Both the position numbers and the translations under genes were made by a program. A DNA stretch of 64,000 nucleotides from Candidatus Villigracilis vicinus (GTDB lineage Bacteria > Chloroflexota > Anaerolineae > Anaerolineales > Villigracilaceae), in contig JADKIL010000002.1 of NCBI GenBank assembly GCA_016721315.1, positions 324,735-388,734 on the forward strand, in the 5' to 3' direction. Of the stretch, positions 18,636-27,842 are shown one piece after another. The notes beneath the pieces are model-generated. The model was not told where the DNA came from, ran no database searches, and saw only the letters and a program-made list of their open reading frames with translations. Every line of letters begins with the position of its first letter. The stretch's first letter is position 1.

Positions 18636-19955
18636 TCAACGCCTTGATGAAGACTCCTGAGATCGGGGTGCCATGAACACTTCGGCGCCAAGTTTGAAGC
18701 CAGCCGCTTCCAGACGCGGGGTGAAGTTTGGGCGAATACCCGTGGGTCTTAATTCGCCGAGAACTTGCCCATCCTGCGTGACACCCGTCTGGTTGAACTT
18801 GAAAATATCGGTAAGCACAACAACATCACCTTCCATACCTGCCACTTCGGTGATGGCTGTAACTTTGCGCTTGCCATCCTTGAGGCGGGTCTGCTGGACG
18901 ATCAAATCAATGGCAGAGGATATTTGTTGGCGGACGACCTTGAGAGGCAGATCCATACCTGCCATCAATATCAGTGTTTCGAGACGGGAGATCGCATCAC
19001 GCGGGCTGTTGGAGTGAACCGTTGTCAATGAGCCGTCGTGCCCTGTATTCATTGCCTGGAGCATATCAAGAGCTTCACCGCCGCGAACTTCACCGACCAC
19101 GATCCGGTCCGGGCGCATACGCAGTGAGTTTTTCACCAAATCGCGGATGGTAACTGCATGGAGTCCCTCTGAGTTGGCAGGTTTCGTTTCCATGCGCATG
19201 ACATGTTCCTGCTGCAATTGAAGTTCGGCAGCATCTTCAATGGTGATGATGCGCTCCGCTTCCGGAATGAATCCAGAGACTACATTCAAAAGCGTAGTCT
19301 TGCCTGAACCCGTTCCACCTGAGATGACGATATTAAAACGCGCCTTTACACAAGCCTCTAAAAAATCCGCCATTTGTTTTGAGATGGAACCAAACTCGAT
19401 CAGGTTCTCAACTTTCAATTTGTCTTTTCGGAATTTACGGATGGTAATGGAAGGTCCATCAATGGAAACCGGGCGAACCACTGCATTGACGCGTGAACCA
19501 TCCGGTAAACGAGCATCCACGGTCGGAGAGTCAAAATCCACGCGACGCCCCAGAGGCATAATAATGCGGTCAATGATGCGGACAACATGGTCATCGTCAT
19601 CAAAGGTAACCTCACTTTTGGTAAGCTGTCCTTTTTTTTCGACGAATATCTTTTTAGGTCCATTCACCATGATCTCGGATATATCCGGGTCATCCAACAA
19701 GGATTGAATGGGACCAAACCCAAGCAGGTCATTGAGCACCTGCTTATAAATTTCTTTTTTTAAGTCTTCGGGAAGTTTGAGCTGGGTCGTATCGAAGATG
19801 CGACCTATATTTTGTTGAATAAATGTGACGCGTTGTGAGGCATCCACTCCTTCAACTTCCAACGCACGCAGAAGATTATCGGCAAGATATTTTTTGAGGC
19901 GGATGAGATCCTGCCCGGTCAATCGTTGAGGTGTCCCCTGAATTTGACTGTTCAT
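18636..19955 (-). CDS. cpaF: CpaF/TadA-type secretion ATPase
   Basis: 439 residues of the VirB11-like type II/IV secretion ATPase superfamily. The N-terminal domain (1-170) is followed by Walker A GGTGSGKTTLL (213-223), the Asp box (ITIEDAAELQL), Walker B and the His box region (MNTGHDGSLTTVHSNSPRDA). CpaF powers assembly of Tad/Flp pili or related secretion. It overlaps the 99-aa gene upstream by four bases and follows a CpaE-like ATPase, but the TadB/TadC membrane proteins, prepilin and peptidase that normally follow are not here; downstream is an unrelated operon. The pilus genes may lie elsewhere, or the ATPase serves another machine. Confidence 0.93.
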   Translation of the reverse strand: MNSQIQGTPQRLTGQDLIRLKKYLADNLLRALEVEGVDASQRVTFIQQNIGRIFDTTQLKLPEDLKKEIYKQVLNDLLGFGPIQSLLDDPDISEIMVNGPKKIFVEKKGQLTKSEVTFDDDDHVVRIIDRIIMPLGRRVDFDSPTVDARLPDGSRVNAVVRPVSIDGPSITIRKFRKDKLKVENLIEFGSISKQMADFLEACVKARFNIVISGGTGSGKTTLLNVVSGFIPEAERIITIEDAAELQLQQEHVMRMETKPANSEGLHAVTIRDLVKNSLRMRPDRIVVGEVRGGEALDMLQAMNTGHDGSLTTVHSNSPRDAISRLETLILMAGMDLPLKVVRQQISSAIDLIVQQTRLKDGKRKVTAITEVAGMEGDVVVLTDIFKFNQTGVTQDGQVLGELRPTGIRPNFTPRLEAAGFKLGAEVFMAPRSQESSSRR

Positions 19956-20251
19956 TGATCGTCTTCGCCATTCCGCTCCTTATTCAGGGGCATGATCCAG
20001 ACGATCTGATCTTTGCGAACTGCCAGGAAAGGTCCGCTGAAAGCGACTTTTCCTTCAGCATCCAAAACGTTTACCTCCGTCACCGCAATGTAACGTTCGG
20101 AGGTTTCCAATTCATCCTTTAACCGTTCATCCTGACGCACATGGATCAAACCATGGATCAAATTAGTGGTGGTTTGGATGATGGACGGGACAGGGATTTT
20201 TTGGATGACGTTGGTGTAGTACTTCCCTTTTTCGTCGTATTCGATTGACAT
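19952..20251 (-). CDS. small conserved protein between cpaE and cpaF
   Basis: 99 residues, soluble, with no known motif. Predicted alpha then beta: IIQTTTNLIHGLIHVRQDER, then strands in RYIAVTEVNVLD and VAFSGPFLAVRKDQIVWIMP. Translationally coupled to cpaF (four-base overlap) and 25 bases after the cpaE-like gene, so it probably works with these ATPases. Function unknown. Confidence 0.75.
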   Translation of the reverse strand: MSIEYDEKGKYYTNVIQKIPVPSIIQTTTNLIHGLIHVRQDERLKDELETSERYIAVTEVNVLDAEGKVAFSGPFLAVRKDQIVWIMPLNKERNGEDDQ

Positions 20252-20276
20252 GATGTTCTCCCGCCTGCCGGGATGA

Positions 20277-21458
20277 CTATTCGTTTCGGTTCTTTTGAGC
20301 CAGGGCTGCCATTTCCCGGGCAGACTCGTGAAAGATGATTGAGGCGGTATCGTTAGGGAATTTTATCGTAAAAGGCAGGTGTTGGCTGTTTGCAAAACCG
20401 AAATTTGTTGTCAGGTAGGGGATTGCAGTATTGATATTTATGTCCAACATGGTTTCAGCCTCCCGCTTGCTGAGACCTTCCAATCCGGCATGCCGATTCA
20501 AGATCGTATAGATCTTCTCCTGGCTTACTCCCTTGGTCTTCAAATAGTCGAGAATGGTGCCAGTCAGTGAAATCGTGCTGATATCCGTGCTGATAAGCAC
20601 AGCAACAAGGTCAGCATGCTGAATCAACGGCAGGGTAATCTTTGAAAGAGAACGTCCGATATCCACCAGTACATAATCGTACGCAGATTTCAATTCTGAA
20701 ACAAGCCCCCAGATCCGCTCAACATTCAATTGATTGCTCAATTCAGGGTCTGGAGAGCCTGCCAAAAGGTTGAATTGCCAGACATCCATTCTAGGCAGTT
20801 CGGTCTGTAGAAAATCCACGCCGGTCTCCAACGCTTCTTTCCGCGAGATCGTCACGATATTTTCTTTGCCTTCATAACCAACGATCTGGGCAATCGAGCC
20901 GATCGGAAACACCAGATCAGCCACGGCAATTCGTGCGTCCGGTTGATGTTTTGAAATGTTCAAAGCAGTGTTGGCACAGACGGAAGAAGTGCCGGTGCCG
21001 CCCTTGGCGCTCAGGAACACCATCATCAAACCGCCCTGTTTCATTGTTTCAGTTGTAATTCCAAACAAACGGTTGACCGTATCCGTCAACATGGAAACCG
21101 CCTGCCCAGACTTGGTAATATATTCATTAAACCCGGCATCCCGGCAGGTTTTTATGCGGTCAGGGTTATGGTCGCTGCTCAATGCGATAAGCGGCAGATT
21201 AGCCGAGCGTGAGTCGTTGTGTAATTTAAAGGCGAATTCCTCACCTTTGATATCAGACAGGACAGGATCCACGATCACAAGATCTGGGCGATCCCGCCAC
21301 ATCAAGATCAAGCCTTCTTTACCGGAACCCGCCTGTAAGACTTCAAAATCCAGGTCCTGGAGTTTTCGAACAATAAAATTCCGGCTTGCAGCATCTGAGT
21401 CAATGATGAGGATTTTCTTTTGAGTCATAACCTTTTCCATGCGCAAGCCAGTACTCAT
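20277..21458 (-). CDS. cpaE: CpaE-like protein: receiver domain plus MinD/ParA-type ATPase
   Basis: 393 residues. A receiver-like domain (about 14-125) keeps the phospho-acceptor position D64 (VIVDPVL) and K116. It is followed by a MinD-like ATPase with a deviant Walker A in SAKGGTGTSSVC (K152-S159) and Walker A' in YDYVLVDIGRS. CpaE-type proteins localise Tad pilus machinery, and many have a degenerate receiver as here. Possible starts are 21458 (used), 21440 and 21428; the last has a GGAAAAGG sequence just before it. It lies directly downstream of an OmpR regulator and two histidine kinases, suggesting the kinases signal to pilus or secretion control. Confidence 0.88.
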   Translation of the reverse strand: MSTGLRMEKVMTQKKILIIDSDAASRNFIVRKLQDLDFEVLQAGSGKEGLILMWRDRPDLVIVDPVLSDIKGEEFAFKLHNDSRSANLPLIALSSDHNPDRIKTCRDAGFNEYITKSGQAVSMLTDTVNRLFGITTETMKQGGLMMVFLSAKGGTGTSSVCANTALNISKHQPDARIAVADLVFPIGSIAQIVGYEGKENIVTISRKEALETGVDFLQTELPRMDVWQFNLLAGSPDPELSNQLNVERIWGLVSELKSAYDYVLVDIGRSLSKITLPLIQHADLVAVLISTDISTISLTGTILDYLKTKGVSQEKIYTILNRHAGLEGLSKREAETMLDININTAIPYLTTNFGFANSQHLPFTIKFPNDTASIIFHESAREMAALAQKNRNE

Positions 21459-21467
21459 GCGCCAGCA

Positions 21468-22163
21468 TCACGCTTCATTCGGTGGCATCAAATATCCAAG
21501 TCCTGAACGCGTGACAATATGTTTTGGCGAGTGAGCATCTTTCTCCAGCTTTTGGCGAAGACGGGCAATGCTCACCCATAAAATTTCCTTGTCGTTCTTA
21601 TATTCAACCCCCCACACACTGGTCAGCAATTCTTCCGATGTCAGAATCTTGCCGATGTTATGTGCAAATTGAAGCAATAATCTGTATTCCGTGGCAGAAA
21701 GTGAAACGGGTTCTTCTCCGCGCCAAACTTCTGCACGTGCGAAATCGATCTTAAGCTCCTCATGGGTAAAGAAGCGCACCTGACCTGCTTCTGATGGAGC
21801 CTGGGCACGCCGCAGAACCGCTCGTACTCTGGCAAGCAACTCAGTTGCAGAAAACGGTTTGATGAGATAGTCATCCGCGCCGAGGTCCAGCCCGCGTACA
21901 CGATCCTGCTCTTCACCGCGTGCCGTCAGGATCACAATAGGCACATTGGTAAATTCACGCAGACGCTGTGTTGCACCGAAGCCATCAAGGCGGGGCATCA
22001 TCACATCCATCAAAACCAGATCAATCGGGTTGGAGGAAAACACATCCAACGCCTGCATCCCATCCTGCGCGGTAACTACTTCATACCCTTCGGTGCGAAG
22101 GTTCGCTTCCAAAAGGCGCAGGTAACGAGGTTCATCGTCCACGATCAGAATACGCTTTGCCAT
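21468..22163 (-). CDS. OmpR/PhoB-family response regulator
   Basis: 231 residues from the ATG at 22163, preceded by GGAG; a longer frame to 22268 would overlap the kinase gene and lacks a ribosome-binding site. Receiver: RILIVDDEP, phospho-acceptor D53 (VLMDVMMPRLDG), switch Lys in YLIKPFS. Winged helix: EEPVSLSATEYRLLLQFAHN and the recognition region NDKEILWVSIARLRQKLEKD. It follows the kinase gene at 22199 by 35 bases and precedes cpaE-like by nine, so one operon is likely. Confidence 0.95.
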   Translation of the reverse strand: MAKRILIVDDEPRYLRLLEANLRTEGYEVVTAQDGMQALDVFSSNPIDLVLMDVMMPRLDGFGATQRLREFTNVPIVILTARGEEQDRVRGLDLGADDYLIKPFSATELLARVRAVLRRAQAPSEAGQVRFFTHEELKIDFARAEVWRGEEPVSLSATEYRLLLQFAHNIGKILTSEELLTSVWGVEYKNDKEILWVSIARLRQKLEKDAHSPKHIVTRSGLGYLMPPNEA

Positions 22164-22198
22164 AAAAATAACTCCTCGAGAGTTTAATTGCGTACTGG

Positions 22199-23386
22199 TC
22201 AAAGCGTTGGGTCGGCAGGCAACTCGACAAAAAAGGTTGTCCCATGATCCAACACTGACTCTACCCAAATATTACCATGATGTGCCATAACAATTTGCTT
22301 GCAAATATACAGCCCCAGCCCGGTGCCCGTCACCGTGCGCTCGCCAGGGACTCGATAAAAGCGTTCAAAAAGAAATGGGATAAATTCTTCAGGAATACCT
22401 TCGCCTTCGTCCGCAAAAGACAACCTGACCTTATTGCCAACCGCTTTTCCTGCGACCGTGATGCTCGAACCAGGTGCATACTTAATGGCATTGCTGAATA
22501 AATTCTCCAACACCTGCGAAAGACGAACGCCATCGCCGAGCACAGGCGGAAGAATATCCAACTTCAAGTCGATCTCGAGTTGCGTATGATGTGTGCGCAC
22601 CCGGGCAGTCACATCCCGCACCAATGCATCGAGCCGGATGGGAGAAAATTTAAATTGGATCGTTTTGCTTTGCAAACGCGCCGACTCAAGCATATCTTCG
22701 ATCAATTTAGCCAATCGATCCGTCTCTTCATCTATGATCGAAAGAAACTCGCGCTGGGTGGCATCATCCCACTTGGTATCCTGACGCAGAAGACTGGTGC
22801 TATAGCCTTTGATGAATCCCAACGGCGTGCGCAATTCATGCGAGATGGTTGAAACAAAATCATCTTGCAGCCGCATTTGCCGTTGAACCGAGTCTAATTC
22901 GGCACGAGCCTCTTGCAACTCCCTGCGTTCAATCAACGCTGCCGCCCAGATCGCCTGTAAGGACGCCACATGGATATGGATATCTGAATACTCTGGTCCA
23001 CCAAAGCGCACGAATAAGAGCGCCCCGCGCAACTTCTCACCCACATACAATGGAATGCCCAGCAAAAAAGTCTGGGTCATTCGATCTTTACGGTTCGTTC
23101 CTTTTTGCGGTCCGTGAATGACCATGTGCTCGTTGGAGATGACATCATTTGCCACACTCTCACCCCAGGCGGCATCAGCTTCGGCAGCCTTCCCTCGCCC
23201 CATGGCGCGGGCATAGACAACATCCAAACCACGGGTTTGGCGGTCGCTCAGGTAAATGGCGACGTTATCAAAGACAAATGAGCTGCGCATGGAATTGAAC
23301 AACGTATCCAGCGCAGATTTCCAATCCGATTTTGATTGTACGTCTTGAAAAATACGGTGAAGCTCGGAGAGTGTGTCTTTGTCCAT
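22199..23386 (-). CDS. soluble GAF-type sensor histidine kinase
   Basis: 395 residues, no transmembrane segment. Residues 5-150 form a GAF-like sensor domain, a short coiled coil follows, then HisKA with H183 in FVSTISHELRTPLGF, N-box QVLENLFSNAIKYAPG, G1 FADEGEGIP and G2 GTGLGLYI. It is probably a cytoplasmic sensor of a small molecule or redox state, with the adjacent OmpR regulator as partner. The preceding kinase gene ends three bases upstream (23390), so the two kinases are made together. Confidence 0.93.
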   Translation of the reverse strand: MDKDTLSELHRIFQDVQSKSDWKSALDTLFNSMRSSFVFDNVAIYLSDRQTRGLDVVYARAMGRGKAAEADAAWGESVANDVISNEHMVIHGPQKGTNRKDRMTQTFLLGIPLYVGEKLRGALLFVRFGGPEYSDIHIHVASLQAIWAAALIERRELQEARAELDSVQRQMRLQDDFVSTISHELRTPLGFIKGYSTSLLRQDTKWDDATQREFLSIIDEETDRLAKLIEDMLESARLQSKTIQFKFSPIRLDALVRDVTARVRTHHTQLEIDLKLDILPPVLGDGVRLSQVLENLFSNAIKYAPGSSITVAGKAVGNKVRLSFADEGEGIPEEFIPFLFERFYRVPGERTVTGTGLGLYICKQIVMAHHGNIWVESVLDHGTTFFVELPADPTL

Positions 23387-23389
23387 GGA

Positions 23390-24412
23390 TTAATCCCGAA
23401 GGGCGAGCAGAGGGAAATTAAACGTAGTGCCTTTGCCCTCCGTCGACTTCACGTCGAGGAGAGACCCATGCGCCTCCACGATCTGACGCACAAGGGACAA
23501 ACCCAGCCCTGTGCCTCCATAACGCCGGGTCGAAGAACCATCCAACTGATGGAAGGGTTCAAATATCTCTCGCAGGCGAGACTGGGGAATGCCTATCCCA
23601 GTATCACGAACAATCACCTGTACCAGATTTTTACCATCTTCTTCCAAAACAACCGTTACACTTCCACCTGACTGTGTAAATTTGATGGCATTATCCAGCA
23701 ATTGAGTTACCGCCCAACCTATTTTCTCTCCATCTGCTTGCACAAGCGGAATAGAATCCGACGCAAGGACATCCACTTTGACGCCACGCTCATCCGACTT
23801 ACGAGCAGCAGCCTTCACAAGCAGGGACACGACCCGACGGATATCAACTTTATCCAATTTCATGCTCATTTCGCCGCGTGAAGCCAGCGAGAACATAATC
23901 AGGTCTTCGATCATATCTTCCAATTTACCGGCAGAACGCTGGCTGACCGTTAACGCATGGCGTTGTTCCTCGGTGACAGGTCCCAACGATTCTGAAACCA
24001 TCAACTCGATATAACCTTTGATATGAGTAAGCGTGGTACGCAGCTCGTGCGAGATGTTCGAAATAAAATTTGCTTTCATCTGACTGAGTTCTGAAAGGCG
24101 ATTCAGTGCCTCGTTCAGGTCTGCAGTACGTTCGCGGACGCGCTGTTCCAAATTACGGTTTGCCGATTGCAAGGCGGAGCGCAACTGAATGATCAGCTCG
24201 GTAATGACCTGATCCAGAGTTTCTTTATCCAACATCTTCAGGTCGATCAACGCCTGCCCAAGCAACGCCTGCCCGCCTTTGTACGCCGTCTCTTGCTGAT
24301 ACGCCAGAGCATGCTGCAGGTCGCTTTCACTGATCAACCCTTTCTGAACCAAATATTCCCCCAAACGAGGAACGAGCATTTCGGGCGATAACTTAGGCAA
24401 CTTAGGTTCCAT
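23390..24412 (-). CDS. histidine kinase with MshEN-like N-terminal domain
   Basis: 340 residues from the ATG at 24412 (GGAAAT upstream; an in-frame start at 24445 is possible). Residues 10-75 (RLGEYLVQKGLISESDLQHA, then LLGQALIDLKMLDKETLDQV) match the tandem pattern of the GspE-N/MshEN domain, which in type II secretion and MSHA ATPases binds cyclic di-GMP. Then come a coiled coil, HisKA with H122 (ISNISHELRTTLTHIKGY), N-box QLLDNAIKFTQSG, G1 DTGIGIP and G2 GGTGLGLSL. No membrane segment. Next to CpaE/CpaF-like genes, a secretion-linked, possibly c-di-GMP-sensing kinase is plausible but inferred. Confidence 0.88.
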   Translation of the reverse strand: MEPKLPKLSPEMLVPRLGEYLVQKGLISESDLQHALAYQQETAYKGGQALLGQALIDLKMLDKETLDQVITELIIQLRSALQSANRNLEQRVRERTADLNEALNRLSELSQMKANFISNISHELRTTLTHIKGYIELMVSESLGPVTEEQRHALTVSQRSAGKLEDMIEDLIMFSLASRGEMSMKLDKVDIRRVVSLLVKAAARKSDERGVKVDVLASDSIPLVQADGEKIGWAVTQLLDNAIKFTQSGGSVTVVLEEDGKNLVQVIVRDTGIGIPQSRLREIFEPFHQLDGSSTRRYGGTGLGLSLVRQIVEAHGSLLDVKSTEGKGTTFNFPLLALRD

Positions 24413-24453
24413 GAATATTTCCAAATTCTGCAAAATGACCAGCACGTTGAGGG

Positions 24454-26034
24454 TTAATACACCACCCAGTCGCCATTAATCATGACAGCGGAGGGGAAAA
24501 TTGTCAATAAGTGTTTTTCAGCAACTTTGAACGGATCCTCATCCAGAACGATCAGGTCGGCGTGAAAATTATCAGCAAGTTTGCCGAGACGATCTTCGGC
24601 ATTGGCTGTGTAGGCGGCGCCAAAGGTGTAAGCAGATAAGGCTTCGGCGAGGGTCAACTTTTGTTCGGCGCGCCAGCCCTCAGCGGAGGGTGAACCGTCT
24701 GCCCGTTGGCGGGTGACAGCGGCGTGTAATCCCAAGAACGGGTTCGGCGACTCGACCGGTGCATCCGATCCAAAGGCAAGGATCGCACCAAAGTTAAGTT
24801 GGTCACGCCAGGCATACGAGAACTTGGCGCGGTCACCCCAATAGCGATCGGCGGCAAACATATCGGAGGTGGCATGAATGGGCTGCATGGATGCAATGAC
24901 ATTGAGCCTGGCAAGGCGCGGCGCATCGTCTGGATGAATGACTTGCACATGCTCAATGCGGTGACGTAGATGCGGCAAATGATTTTGTGTTTCGTAATTG
25001 CGCAACTGCTCAAAGGCATTCAGTACTTCGTGATTGGCACGGTCTCCAATGGCATGCACCGTCATACTCAAACCCACATCGGCGGCTTTACGTGCATGTT
25101 CAAAAAGCTCTTCGCCATCCATGTTGAGGATGCCGCGGTTTTCCTGCTCGCCTTCATACGGCTGGAACATCGCCGCCGTGCGTGGACCGAGTGCGCCATC
25201 CATAAACGCCTTGACCGAACCGATCCACAACATCTCATCGCCGAAGCCTGTGCGCAAGCCAAGGTCATTCGCCTGCTCCACGCTTTCGACGGGGATATTT
25301 TTGCATACGCGTAATTTTAGTTTGCCTTTTGCCCGCAAAGATTGCAAAGCCATGAACGATTGGCGGCGGTCAAAATCGTGGACGCCGGTAATGCCCATCT
25401 TCCACAACACGGATTGCGCCTTTTCAAGCGCCGCTTCCAACTCAGCCAGAGTTGCTTCTGGCACCGCAGCATTGACCAACGCCATCGCCGTTTCGATCAT
25501 GATGCCTGTGGCTTTACCCTTCGCATCGCGTTGGACGGCGCCGTCTTTCGGGTCGGGCGTTTCATCCGTGATACTCGCCAACTTCAACGCGGACGTGTTC
25601 GCCCAGGCTGCATGTAATGACTTGGCAGTGAGATAAACGGGGTTGTTCGGCGAGACTGCATCGAGTTCTGCCGCGGTTGGGAAGTTCCCATCCCAATCGT
25701 TTTGCTGCCAACCGTGCCCCAACACCCACTCACCCGGCTTGAGAGTCCGCGCACGCTCCCCCACCCGCCGCAGACATTCTTCCTTCGTCTTGGTCTCGCA
25801 ATCCACTTTGGAAAGTCCCAACGAATAAAACTGCATGTGGATGTGCGCGTCAGTGAGACCCGGCAGGATGGTCTTGCCTTTCATATCCTGTTTTTCGACC
25901 TTGCCATGCGCAAAGCTTTCGAGTTGGTCTTTGCTGCCTACAGCAATAATCCGCCCGCCTGCGATGAGGATCGCAGAAGCGTGCGGATTGGACTGGTCAA
26001 GGGTGTGTATGTTGGCGTTGTAGAGGAGTTTCAT
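24454..26034 (-). CDS. amidohydrolase family protein, YtcJ-like
   Basis: 526 residues from the ATG at 26034 (GAGGAG upstream in the minus direction). It has the metal-dependent amidohydrolase fold of the exoenzyme-regulatory AepA/YtcJ group: the DAHIHMQF HxH motif after GKTILPG, HAIGDRAN, RIEHVQVIHPDD and the final Asp in FGSDAPVESPNPF. Members hydrolyse amide or imide bonds of unknown or varied small substrates with Zn. The C-terminus returns to the small beta-sandwich (DLIVLDEDPFKV). There is no clear link to the kinase gene downstream (41-base gap). Confidence 0.9.
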   Translation of the reverse strand: MKLLYNANIHTLDQSNPHASAILIAGGRIIAVGSKDQLESFAHGKVEKQDMKGKTILPGLTDAHIHMQFYSLGLSKVDCETKTKEECLRRVGERARTLKPGEWVLGHGWQQNDWDGNFPTAAELDAVSPNNPVYLTAKSLHAAWANTSALKLASITDETPDPKDGAVQRDAKGKATGIMIETAMALVNAAVPEATLAELEAALEKAQSVLWKMGITGVHDFDRRQSFMALQSLRAKGKLKLRVCKNIPVESVEQANDLGLRTGFGDEMLWIGSVKAFMDGALGPRTAAMFQPYEGEQENRGILNMDGEELFEHARKAADVGLSMTVHAIGDRANHEVLNAFEQLRNYETQNHLPHLRHRIEHVQVIHPDDAPRLARLNVIASMQPIHATSDMFAADRYWGDRAKFSYAWRDQLNFGAILAFGSDAPVESPNPFLGLHAAVTRQRADGSPSAEGWRAEQKLTLAEALSAYTFGAAYTANAEDRLGKLADNFHADLIVLDEDPFKVAEKHLLTIFPSAVMINGDWVVY

Positions 26035-26082
26035 ATTATTTTTGTAGGGGCGGGTTCTCCCCACCCAAAGCCTTTTTAAGAA

Positions 26083-26103
26083 TAAGGCGCGGAAACCGCG
26101 CCA
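26083..26103 (-). terminator. hairpin between parB and the amidohydrolase gene
   Basis: ggcgcgg / ccgcgcc stem with a 3-base loop followed on the minus strand by a T-rich stretch, just after the parB stop. The adjoining 26041-26075 holds a second GC-rich inverted pair (ggggcggg / ccccaccc), possibly part of a dispersed intergenic repeat. Confidence 0.5.
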
Positions 26104-26110
26104 CTATAGA

Positions 26111-26992
26111 TTACGACATCTTCTTGATCAATGCATCCAACTCTTCATCGGAATAATAATAGATCGTCACGGTACCGCCGTTCTTGCCATGCTTAAGCGC
26201 CACTTTCGTACCGAGGCTGCGTTGCAAGCGTTTTTCCACATCGATCACATCGGCGCTTTGGGTTGCTTTCTTAACCTTGACCGGGCGGCTGCCTGTCAGC
26301 TTACGGATCAACTCTTCGGACTGACGGACGCTCAACTGCAAGTTAATGATGGTCTGCAATGCCGAAGTCTGCGCCTTTTGAGTGGAGAGTGCCAATAACG
26401 CGCGCGCATGACCTTCCGTGATCTTCTCATCCACCAATGCCTGCTTGACCGCATCGGCGAGGTTGGTAAGGCGCATGGTATTCGTCACCGCCACACGACT
26501 CTTCCCCACCCGTTTGGCGATCATCTCATGCGATAGCCCAAACTCCTCAGAAAGCTGGTGGTAGGCTTCAGCTTCTTCCATCGGATTCAAGTCCGCACGC
26601 TGAACGTTCTCGATCAATGCCAGCTCGAGCAATTCTTGATTATTTGCCTGCCGCGTCACTACCGGCACTTTCAACAACCCGGCACGCTGCGACGCCTGTA
26701 AACGTCGTTCACCCGCGATCAGGATGAAGGTGCCGTCATTCTTCGGCGAAACGATCAACGGTTGAATGACCCCATGCTCGCGGATCGAGGCTGCCAGATC
26801 GTTCAGATCCTCTTCTTTGAAGTGCATGCGCGGCTGACGGGGGTTGCGCTTGATGGCTTCCACCGCCACCTGCTGCACACCGCCGCTTTGCGAACCCGCG
26901 CTGCTATTGCTCCCACCTGCTGGCGGCGTGGAAGATTTCCCGCCAGGGATGAGTGCATCCAAACCTTTTCCAAGACCTTTTCGTTGAGCCAT
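26111..26992 (-). CDS. parB: chromosome-partitioning protein ParB
   Basis: 293 residues. N-terminal tail (KGLGKGLDALIPGG) typical of chromosomal ParB/Spo0J, where it stimulates the ParA ATPase. ParB/CTPase domain with GERRLQASQRAGL and the ENVQRADLNPMEEAEAY motif, then the HTH (LSHEMIAKRVGKSRVAVTNT) that reads parS, and a C-terminal dimerisation helix region. It forms the segregation complex at the origin with ParA, encoded upstream. A 72-base inverted-repeat stretch separates the two genes, so they may be one transcript with a structured spacer. Confidence 0.95.
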   Translation of the reverse strand: MAQRKGLGKGLDALIPGGKSSTPPAGGSNSSAGSQSGGVQQVAVEAIKRNPRQPRMHFKEEDLNDLAASIREHGVIQPLIVSPKNDGTFILIAGERRLQASQRAGLLKVPVVTRQANNQELLELALIENVQRADLNPMEEAEAYHQLSEEFGLSHEMIAKRVGKSRVAVTNTMRLTNLADAVKQALVDEKITEGHARALLALSTQKAQTSALQTIINLQLSVRQSEELIRKLTGSRPVKVKKATQSADVIDVEKRLQRSLGTKVALKHGKNGGTVTIYYYSDEELDALIKKMS

Positions 26993-27005
26993 GATAAATC
27001 CTTTT

Positions 27006-27077
27006 TAACCGCAGATGAATGGGATAAACAAAAACGGAAAGATAAAAATCCTTTTCATCTGTGTTTATCTGTGGTTA
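27006..27077. repeat. inverted intergenic repeat between parA and parB
   Basis: aaccgcagatgaa at the left pairs with ttcatctg and ctgtggtt at the right, with internal gataaac/gtttatc. A related motif (cacagataaaaacagataaa) occurs near 33630. Such CAGATGAA-type repeats are common between genes of environmental bacteria; function unknown. It ends inside the parA stop region. Confidence 0.55.
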
Positions 27078-27842
27078 CTTATCGCCTTTTAGCAATTCCT
27101 TCGCCAGCGCATCATACGCCTCCGCACCGACCGAAGTGGGCGCATACTCCGAGATGGGCAATCCATACGAGGGCGCTTCCGCCAGCCGGATACTGCGCGG
27201 AATGATGCTCTTAAAGACCTGATTGGGGAAATGCCGGTTCACTTCCTTCACCACATCGGTCGAGAGATTGGTGCGGTTATCGAACATCGTCAGGATCACA
27301 CCGCGCACCTTCAATTCAGGGAAAAGAGCCGCACGCACACGTTCGATCGTTTGGGTCAACTGGCCCAAGCCTTCCAGCGCGAGATATTCACACTGCACCG
27401 GCACGATGACACCATCGATCGCTGCCATCAGTCCGTTCACGGTCAACAAGCCAAGCGAAGGCGGACAATCGATCAGCACATAATCATAGCGATTCGCCAC
27501 CTGCATGATCGCCTTGCGCAAACGCGACTCACGCGCAAGTTCATCCACCAATTCCACTTCCGCGCCAGCCAGCGCAGGCGAAGACGGCAGCAGAGACAAC
27601 TGTAAACGTTCATTCAACAAGATCGAAGGAAAGATATCCTCTTCACCGAGCAAGGCATCATAGGTACTGCCTTCCACCAACAATTTATCCACACCCAAAC
27701 AGGATGTGGCGTTTGCCTGCGGATCAAGGTCCACCACCAACACACGCTGCCCCAGCTTCGCCAAATACGCCGCCAGGTTGATCGTGGATGTGGTCTTCCC
27801 CACCCCGCCTTTTTGATTCACCAGCGTATAGATCTTCGTCAA
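27075..27842 (-). CDS. parA: chromosome-partitioning ATPase ParA
   Basis: 255 residues from a TTG start at 27842, chosen because GGAGG lies seven bases upstream and the TTG overlaps the pfkB stop as TTGA; an ATG at 27863 inside pfkB is the alternative. Soj-type short ParA without an HTH domain: deviant Walker A in NQKGGVGKTTSTINL, Walker A' YVLIDCPPSLG, Walker B LVVDLDPQANAT. ATP-bound dimers bind DNA and move ParB-parS complexes. Confidence 0.95.
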   Translation of the reverse strand: MTKIYTLVNQKGGVGKTTSTINLAAYLAKLGQRVLVVDLDPQANATSCLGVDKLLVEGSTYDALLGEEDIFPSILLNERLQLSLLPSSPALAGAEVELVDELARESRLRKAIMQVANRYDYVLIDCPPSLGLLTVNGLMAAIDGVIVPVQCEYLALEGLGQLTQTIERVRAALFPELKVRGVILTMFDNRTNLSTDVVKEVNRHFPNQVFKSIIPRSIRLAEAPSYGLPISEYAPTSVGAEAYDALAKELLKGDK

